Shown one piece after another: positions 1 to 3,772 of a stretch of DNA of 7,937 bases. This DNA is from UBA1181 sp963619325. Its GTDB lineage: Bacteria > Bacteroidota > Bacteroidia > Bacteroidales > Paludibacteraceae. A model generated the notes under the pieces. That model saw only the letters and a list, made by a program, of their open reading frames with translations, had not been told where the DNA came from and did no database searches. Position numbers and translations under genes: made by a program. Every line of letters starts with the position of its first letter. Positions within the stretch are counted from its first letter, which is position 1. The DNA lies in NCBI GenBank assembly GCA_963619325.1, contig CAVEVQ010000047.1, positions 1 to 7,937 of the forward strand, read 5' to 3'.

Positions 1-242
1 CCAAGAACAGACGTGCCACAATTATCTCCGCCAAGAATAGTCCTTTTATCCTTCCACTTTTGCGCGAACAAGAACTTCATGGACGAGGTTTTACATAGAC
101 AGTAAATGCCCATGATGGCAACCTCTGCACAATCCTTCGGAACGGAAACAACCTCACAGATGCAGTTGTACGCCATGACAGGAAGCCACACCATCGAGCC
201 TTCGGCTATCAGGGTAAGGATATTGTCGATATTTCTTTGCAT
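1..242 (-). CDS. Hypothetical protein, partial at left edge
   Basis: I do not recognise this gene. Reading leftward from ATG at 242..240, the frame stays open to the window edge (80 codons); the nearest upstream in-frame stop is five codons before this ATG. The visible part begins MQRNIDNILTLIAEG and is fairly cysteine-rich (pairs such as C-I-C and C-L-C, plus D-N-C-G near the edge). No signal peptide or known motif is visible. A well-formed Bacteroidales promoter lies 28 bases upstream and points into it, which is the main reason to prefer this frame over a 61-residue plus-strand frame covering 106-291. It lies downstream of the recombinase fragment on the same strand, so it may be cargo of the same mobile element. 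The assignment as a gene is tentative because the end is missing. Confidence 0.4.
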   Translation of the reverse strand, partial: MQRNIDNILTLIAEGSMVWLPVMAYNCICEVVSVPKDCAEVAIMGIYCLCKTSSMKFLFAQKWKDKRTILGGDNCGTSVL

Positions 243-269
243 AGTTGCTTGTCGTTATGTTTACGACCG

Positions 270-303
270 CAAAGATATTGTAAATCAATAACGAAACCAC
301 AAA
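270..303 (-). promoter_or_regulatory. Bacteroidales-type promoter for the left-edge gene
   Basis: On the minus strand a TTTG element (303..300) is followed after 22 bp by TATCTTTG (277..270), a perfect match to the Bacteroidales -7 consensus TAnnTTTG. The usual spacing is 19-21 bp, so this is one base long. The predicted transcript would start near 263, about 20 bases before the ATG at 242. That such a promoter drives this gene is inference. Confidence 0.5.
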
Positions 304-316
304 CAAGCATAAAGGT

Positions 317-433
317 TTAAGACACTTTACGCATCATACTTCTAAGTATGGTTTTCAAAGAAAACAAATGCAAGCAAATGACACAAACAGAGATGAGCAC
401 CACCTTCTTGATGAAAGTGACGCTCACGGACAA
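317..433 (-). CDS. Possible 38-residue membrane peptide
   Basis: A short frame starts at TTG (433..431), two bases after the stop codon of the recombinase fragment, and ends with TAA at 319..317. An alternative GTG start lies two codons further in. The predicted peptide has a basic start (F-I-K-K), a hydrophobic stretch of about 18 residues (VVLISVCVICLHLFSL) and a basic C-terminus (R-S-M-M-R-K-V-S). That layout fits a single-pass membrane peptide. The tight spacing to the recombinase stop would suit translational coupling. It matches no family I know, and a chance ORF of this size is quite possible. No separate promoter or clear ribosome binding site is visible. Confidence 0.27.
   Translation of the reverse strand: MSVSVTFIKKVVLISVCVICLHLFSLKTILRSMMRKVS
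335..350. repeat. Short AT-rich palindrome
   Basis: CATACTT and AAGTATG form a perfect 7-bp inverted repeat around a 2-base centre. It lies inside the possible 38-residue ORF and about 30 bp upstream of the -33 element of the left-edge promoter. The arms are too AT-rich and the loop too short for a good terminator. A protein-binding site is possible but unproven. Confidence 0.3.
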
Positions 434-435
434 TA

Positions 436-720
436 TTAGTTCATGAAGTCGGCATCGAGCCTTATTGCATCGGCTGCCTGTTCTTTCTTCTCATCCACAA
501 TCTTGGCATAGATTTGCGTGGTGGATACTTTTTTATGCCCAAGCATCTTGCTCATGGTATAGATGTCTGTCCCGTTGGTAAGTTGCAATGTGGCATAAGT
601 ATGTCGGAAGCAATGAAAGGTGATGTGTTTCTGTATTCCGGACTTGGCTATCCATCGCTCCAATGGCTTGCTGATCCATGAAGGGTCTTGCAAACCTTCA
701 AAAACAAGCCGGTCAGGGTC
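436..720 (-). pseudogene. C-terminal half of a tyrosine recombinase (integrase)
   Basis: This is the second half of the catalytic domain of a phage-integrase-family site-specific recombinase of the type carried by Bacteroides conjugative and mobilizable elements. Counted from the TTG at 693, it has the H-x-x-R motif (HCFRH, residues 27-31), the GH pair (52-53) and the tyrosine nucleophile (Tyr62 in TTQIYAKI). It ends DADFMN after a normal C-terminal helix, so the 3' end is intact. The frame continues upstream of the TTG through recombinase-like residues (DPDRLVFEG) to about 720, where similarity to any integrase stops. The core-binding domain, the first catalytic Arg and the catalytic Lys are therefore missing, and the fragment cannot recombine DNA alone. 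The frame itself stays open for a while upstream, so a joined fusion cannot be excluded, but no good start codon or promoter is visible. Confidence 0.85.
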
Positions 721-836
721 TCCTCGTCCGAATACAACATATCTATGTAGTTGATGACGGCTTCGAGAGACGTGGGGGCGTGGCTACACCAAGGTGCGCG
801 AGAGCTTTGAGGCAGATGACTATCCGATGCCCGTGG
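700..836. other. Mosaic junction segment with no consistent gene
   Basis: Between the recombinase fragment and the Big_2 fragment no reading frame is convincing throughout. Three short stretches look protein-like. On the minus strand, frame-shifted against the integrase, is SLEAVINYIDMLYSDEE (about 721-771). On the plus strand are GRGYTKVRESFEADDYPMPV (about 778-837) and, in another frame, YVVDDGFERR (about 747-776). Each is cut off within a few dozen residues by stops or by loss of plausibility. The segment is richer in G and C than the DNA to its right. It may hold remnants of one or two further genes joined by recombination, or it may be an assembly join. I cannot name a source gene. Confidence 0.4.
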
Positions 837-1031
837 TTACGGATCAACCTTCGCAACACTAGGGTCAGTACTTTTCCACACAACATCCTCGTCGCTGATG
901 CTGGCAGGCTCAATCTCCACATAAAGTTGCATAGTTGCACCCACATACATCGTCTTTCCAACTGGGTAACCCTTGATTGTGATGTCCTCAACCTCCAATT
1001 CCGTTGATTGAGTATTTTCTTCCGCACAACA
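837..1031 (-). pseudogene. Big_2 (bacterial Ig-like) lipoprotein fragment
   Basis: One minus-strand frame encodes about 64 residues that read like the start of a mature Bacteroidales surface lipoprotein. There is a Cys-Cys pair followed by an acidic spacer (CCAEENTQSTELEVEDITI), then most of a Big_2 domain: VGKTMYVGATMQLYVEIEPA, DEDVVWKSTDPSVAKVD. Big_2 domains are immunoglobulin-like folds common in surface and adhesion proteins. Two parts are missing. The signal peptide is absent: a stop lies four codons upstream of the first Cys and there is no start codon. The end of the domain, usually a G-x-V-x-A stretch, is cut by TAA at 839..837. A one-base shift at that point would read VTTGI, so a frameshift may have occurred before the break. 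It lies immediately after the stop of the 176-residue gene. I treat it as a relic, not an expressed gene. Confidence 0.6.
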
Positions 1032-1035
1032 CCTT

Positions 1036-1566
1036 TCACTTTTTTAATTCTGTCCAATATTTTTCTTTTTGAATCGGCTGTTCTTCTAAAAGAAGATATT
1101 TTTTCAGATTCACTCCAAACACTTCAGAGTAGTCTGTTCTTTCCACCTTATAGGGAACTTTGCTTCCCTTCACTCGTGTGTATCTAAACCACCTATCTAT
1201 CTCATAATAGTAGAGAAACGCTTCTTGTAGCGTTGGTTCCCGAGAGAACATATCTTTTATATTTCTCTCTGTCCGCACACATTTTTTCCCTCTTGAAACC
1301 TCTATCAAAAACAATAAATCGTCTACCTTGGTTTTATTTTCCTCTTCATAGTATTTGTTATAAAATGAAATATCGGGAACAATTTCCCTATCTTTTTCAT
1401 CAGTCCCTTTTGACCTAATACCAACCTCATAAAGCAGATTTGCGCAAAAACTCTTATCCTTCTTCCCTATATGCTGATTCAATCCAATAAGCAGCCTTTT
1501 GCAAACAATTTGATGAATGCACTCTGGACGAGCCATCCCCAACCCTTTTGATCTTGTTCCTAACAT
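1036..1566 (-). CDS. Hypothetical protein, possibly a PD-(D/E)XK/Uma2-like fold
   Basis: This is an unrecognised cytoplasmic protein of 176 residues with no signal peptide or membrane segment. An alternative start at Met11 (1536) gives 166 residues beginning MARPECIHQIVCK; neither start has a strong ribosome binding site. Several features recall nuclease-like folds: an N-terminal helix with His, a Glu in LLYEVGIRS, then VPDISFYN, then LLFLIEVSRGKK, then a conserved-looking run with ERNIKDMF and EAFLYYYEIDRWFRY. The order Glu, Pro-Asp, hydrophobic-Glu-Val-Ser, then Lys, then a helix with an EIDRWFRY-like end resembles Uma2/PD-(D/E)XK proteins, though the usual E-x-K lysine is not in its standard place. 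The resemblance is by eye only. It follows dnaK on the same strand but a hairpin terminator separates them, so it is probably transcribed on its own. A weak TAAATTCG element lies just upstream. Its 3' end abuts the Big_2 relic. Confidence 0.7.
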   Translation of the reverse strand: MLGTRSKGLGMARPECIHQIVCKRLLIGLNQHIGKKDKSFCANLLYEVGIRSKGTDEKDREIVPDISFYNKYYEEENKTKVDDLLFLIEVSRGKKCVRTERNIKDMFSREPTLQEAFLYYYEIDRWFRYTRVKGSKVPYKVERTDYSEVFGVNLKKYLLLEEQPIQKEKYWTELKK

Positions 1567-1582
1567 AAGTGTAAGGCCGAAT

Positions 1583-1623
1583 TTATGAAAGAAGAGAGTG
1601 TGAAATCCCCATCCACACTCTCT
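1583..1623 (-). terminator. Hairpin terminator downstream of dnaK
   Basis: A perfect 10-bp stem (AGAGAGTGTG at 1593-1602 pairing with CACACTCTCT at 1614-1623) encloses an 11-base loop, 23 bases after the dnaK stop. Read on the minus strand it is followed by TCTTTC, a short and imperfect U-tract, so termination may be partial. It separates dnaK from the 176-residue gene. Confidence 0.7.
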
Positions 1624-1645
1624 CTATATAAATAATGTATATAAT

Positions 1646-3571
1646 TTACTTCACCTCCTCAAAGTCAACATCAGTGATGTTGTCATCCTTGTCAGTGTTT
1701 CCTCCTTGTGCGCCTGCACCTGGGTTAGCACCCGCATTAGGTTGACCTTGAGCCTGTCCTGCTTGCGCTTGTGCATTGTACATCTCCTGGCTTGCCGCTT
1801 GGAACGCCGCATTCACCTCGGAGATCCCAGCGTCGATACCTGCGATGTCTTGAGCCTTGTGAGCCTCTTTCAACTTATTCAACGCATTCTCAATGGCAGA
1901 CTTCTTGTCGGCTGGCAACTTATCACCATATTCACTCAAGTTCTTCTCTGTCTGGAAAATCACACTATCTGCTTGGTTGATTTTGTCGATACGCTCCTTC
2001 TCTTTCTTATCAGCCTCGGCATTTGCAGCGGCATCCGCCTTCATCTTCTCGATTTCGTCCTTGCTCAATCCTGTAGAAGACTCGATACGAATTCTTTGCT
2101 CCTTACCAGTAGCCTTATCCTTAGCAGAGACGTTCACAATACCATTGGCATCGATGTCGAACGTAACCTCAATCTGTGGCTCTCCACGACGGGCAGGCAT
2201 GATTCCGTCCAAGTGGAAACGGCCGAGCGTCTTATTGTCTTTTGCCATTGAACGCTCCCCTTGCAATACATGGATCTCGACAGATGGCTGGTTATCCACC
2301 GCAGTGGTAAACGTTTCAGATTTCTTAGTCGGAATCGTAGTGTTGGCTTCGATCAACTTTGTCATCACGCCACCCATTGTCTCGATACCCAATGAAAGAG
2401 GAGTAACATCCAACAAAAGCACGTCCTTTACCTCACCTGTCAACACACCACCTTGGATGGCAGCACCCACAGCGACAACTTCATCTGGGTTCACGCCCTT
2501 AGAAGGAGCCTTCCCGAAGAACTTCTCAACAGCCGCCTGAATAGCAGGGATACGGGTAGAACCTCCCACGAGGATAACCTCTGAAATATCATTAGTTGTC
2601 AAACCGGCATTCTGAAGAGCGGTACGACAAGGAGCGATTGTACGTTGAATCAAATCATCGATCAACTGCTCAAACTTTGCACGTGTCAAAGTCTTTACCA
2701 AGTGTTTAGGCGCACCGTCTACAACTGAGATGTAAGGAAGATTGATCTCAGAAGAAGTTGTGTTAGACAACTCGATCTTAGCTTTCTCTGCAGCCTCCTT
2801 CAAACGTTGCAGAGCCATTGGGTCTTTGGTCAAGTCGGCACCATTGTTCTCGTTTTTGAACTCTTCTACCAACCATTCAATGATACGGTGATCAAAATCA
2901 TCACCTCCTAAGTGAGTATCACCATCGGTAGCCTTAACCTCGAACACGCCATCGCCCAACTCAAGTACAGATACATCGTGAGTACCACCACCGCAGTCGA
3001 ACACGACAATCTTCATATCGTTGCCTTTCTTATCCAAGCCGTATGCCAAAGCGGCCGCCGTAGGCTCATTGACGATACGTCTAACCGTCAAACCGGCAAT
3101 TTCGCCCGCCTCTTTAGTGGCTTGTCTTTGAGCATCGTTGAAATATGCAGGGACTGTGATGACAGCCTCAGTGACCTTTTCTCCTAAATACTCCTCTGCT
3201 GTTGATTTCATCTTTTGAAGAATCATCGCAGAGATCTCTTGTGGAGAATACAAACGTCCATCAATGTCTACACGAGGAGAGTTGTTCTCACCGCGAACCA
3301 CCTTGTAAGGCACACGTTCAATCTCTTTGGTCACCTGGTCGTAAGTCTCACCCATGAAACGTTTGATTGAGAAAACGGTCTTTTGAGGATTAGTGATAGC
3401 CTGTCTCTTAGCAGGATCTCCCACCTTACGCTCGCCACCTTCGATGAAACCAATCACAGATGGAGTGGTACGTTTTCCTTCACTGTTGGCGATAACAACC
3501 GGATTGTTACCTTCCATGACTGCGACGCATGAGTTCGTCGTTCCTAAGTCGATTCCAATAATCTTTCCCAT
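1646..3571 (-). CDS. dnaK: Molecular chaperone DnaK (Hsp70)
   Basis: DnaK binds exposed hydrophobic stretches of unfolded proteins in the cytoplasm and cycles between ATP and ADP states with DnaJ and GrpE. The 641-residue length is normal. The nucleotide-binding domain carries GIDLGTTNS (residues 6-14), catalytic Lys70, the second phosphate loop FDCGGGTHD (191-199, with the autophosphorylation-type Thr197) and VGGSTRIP (335-342). The hydrophobic linker DVLLLDVTPLSL spans 383-394. The beta-sandwich substrate domain follows to about 500, then the helical lid, then a Gln/Ala/Gly-rich disordered tail ending DVDFEEVK. The second loop is more often D-L-G-G-G-T-F-D; here it has Cys and His. An AAGGA lies nine bases before the ATG and supports this start. 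grpE and dnaJ are not adjacent. A sigma-54-like promoter and a 5' UTR hairpin lie upstream, a terminator downstream. Confidence 0.98.
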   Translation of the reverse strand: MGKIIGIDLGTTNSCVAVMEGNNPVVIANSEGKRTTPSVIGFIEGGERKVGDPAKRQAITNPQKTVFSIKRFMGETYDQVTKEIERVPYKVVRGENNSPRVDIDGRLYSPQEISAMILQKMKSTAEEYLGEKVTEAVITVPAYFNDAQRQATKEAGEIAGLTVRRIVNEPTAAALAYGLDKKGNDMKIVVFDCGGGTHDVSVLELGDGVFEVKATDGDTHLGGDDFDHRIIEWLVEEFKNENNGADLTKDPMALQRLKEAAEKAKIELSNTTSSEINLPYISVVDGAPKHLVKTLTRAKFEQLIDDLIQRTIAPCRTALQNAGLTTNDISEVILVGGSTRIPAIQAAVEKFFGKAPSKGVNPDEVVAVGAAIQGGVLTGEVKDVLLLDVTPLSLGIETMGGVMTKLIEANTTIPTKKSETFTTAVDNQPSVEIHVLQGERSMAKDNKTLGRFHLDGIMPARRGEPQIEVTFDIDANGIVNVSAKDKATGKEQRIRIESSTGLSKDEIEKMKADAAANAEADKKEKERIDKINQADSVIFQTEKNLSEYGDKLPADKKSAIENALNKLKEAHKAQDIAGIDAGISEVNAAFQAASQEMYNAQAQAGQAQGQPNAGANPGAGAQGGNTDKDDNITDVDFEEVK

Positions 3572-3608
3572 ATCTTATATTCCTTATTATTATTCAATAT
3601 TTAGTTCC

Positions 3609-3630
3609 GAGCGTTGCACAACCAACACTC
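3609..3630 (-). promoter_or_regulatory. Hairpin in the dnaK 5' leader
   Basis: On the minus strand GAGTGTTG and CAACGCTC form an 8-bp stem (one G-U pair in RNA) around a 6-base loop. If the sigma-54-like promoter is used, the transcript would start at about 3631-3632, placing this hairpin at its very 5' end. Such a structure could stabilise the mRNA or tune translation. It does not match the CIRCE operator (TTAGCACTC with its inverted copy). Confidence 0.4.
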
Positions 3631-3642
3631 ACCCTTTTTCTC

Positions 3643-3657
3643 TCAAATGCTGTGCCA
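3643..3657 (-). promoter_or_regulatory. Sigma-54 (RpoN)-like promoter of dnaK
   Basis: The minus strand reads TGGCACAGCATTTGA, against the sigma-54 consensus TGGCAC-N5-TTGC. The -24 GG and the spacing are exact; the -12 element has GA in place of GC. It lies 72 bases before the dnaK ATG. Sigma-54 promoters need an enhancer-binding ATPase, none of which is encoded in this window. The single mismatch falls on a position normally well conserved, so the assignment is good but not certain. No CIRCE element and no clear TAnnTTTG promoter were seen in the same interval. Confidence 0.5.
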
Positions 3658-3722
3658 AACTTTTTTTTGAAGTTTCCACATAAACATTGTCAGAAGTTTT
3701 TCTGTTTGGGAATGATTTTATG

Positions 3723-3756
3723 TCAGAGGTTCTGCCAAATTGGCAGAAATCTCTGA
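3723..3756. terminator. Long inverted repeat between the CotH gene and dnaK
   Basis: A 6-bp outer stem (TCAGAG/CTCTGA) and a 9-bp inner stem (TTCTGCCAA/TTGGCAGAA) are separated by a small asymmetric bulge. The centre is a near-perfect 19-base palindrome around one A. It lies 16 bases after the stop of the CotH gene, the right place for that gene's terminator. However, the run of five T lies on the plus-strand side, where no convergent gene exists; on the minus strand the hairpin is followed by CATAAAATC. It may still act as a 3' end or processing signal. The rest of the 201-base gap holds the dnaK promoter and leader. Confidence 0.5.
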
Positions 3757-3772
3757 TTTTTGGAATTTAATT

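Noticed and set aside
106..291. Plus-strand 61-residue frame
   Set aside because: It overlaps a minus-strand frame that is open to the window edge and has a good promoter. Its composition (rich in Thr, Ser and Met without pattern) looks like an antisense reading.
678..1057. Two ORFs of about 105 residues, one on each strand, across the mosaic zone
   Set aside because: Both are rich in Arg, Cys and His with no domain-like pattern, and they run across the point where the Big_2 frame and the integrase frame are clearly better.
1233..1418. Plus-strand 61-residue frame inside the 176-residue gene
   Set aside because: It is antisense to a better-supported gene and has no promoter or motif of its own.
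1706..2540. Long plus-strand frames within dnaK
   Set aside because: They are mirror readings of strongly biased dnaK codons; the dnaK protein is complete and conserved over the same bases.
3572..3772. CIRCE/HrcA operator upstream of dnaK
   Set aside because: The inverted repeat present (GAGTGTTG/CAACGCTC) does not match TTAGCACTC with its 9-base spacer.
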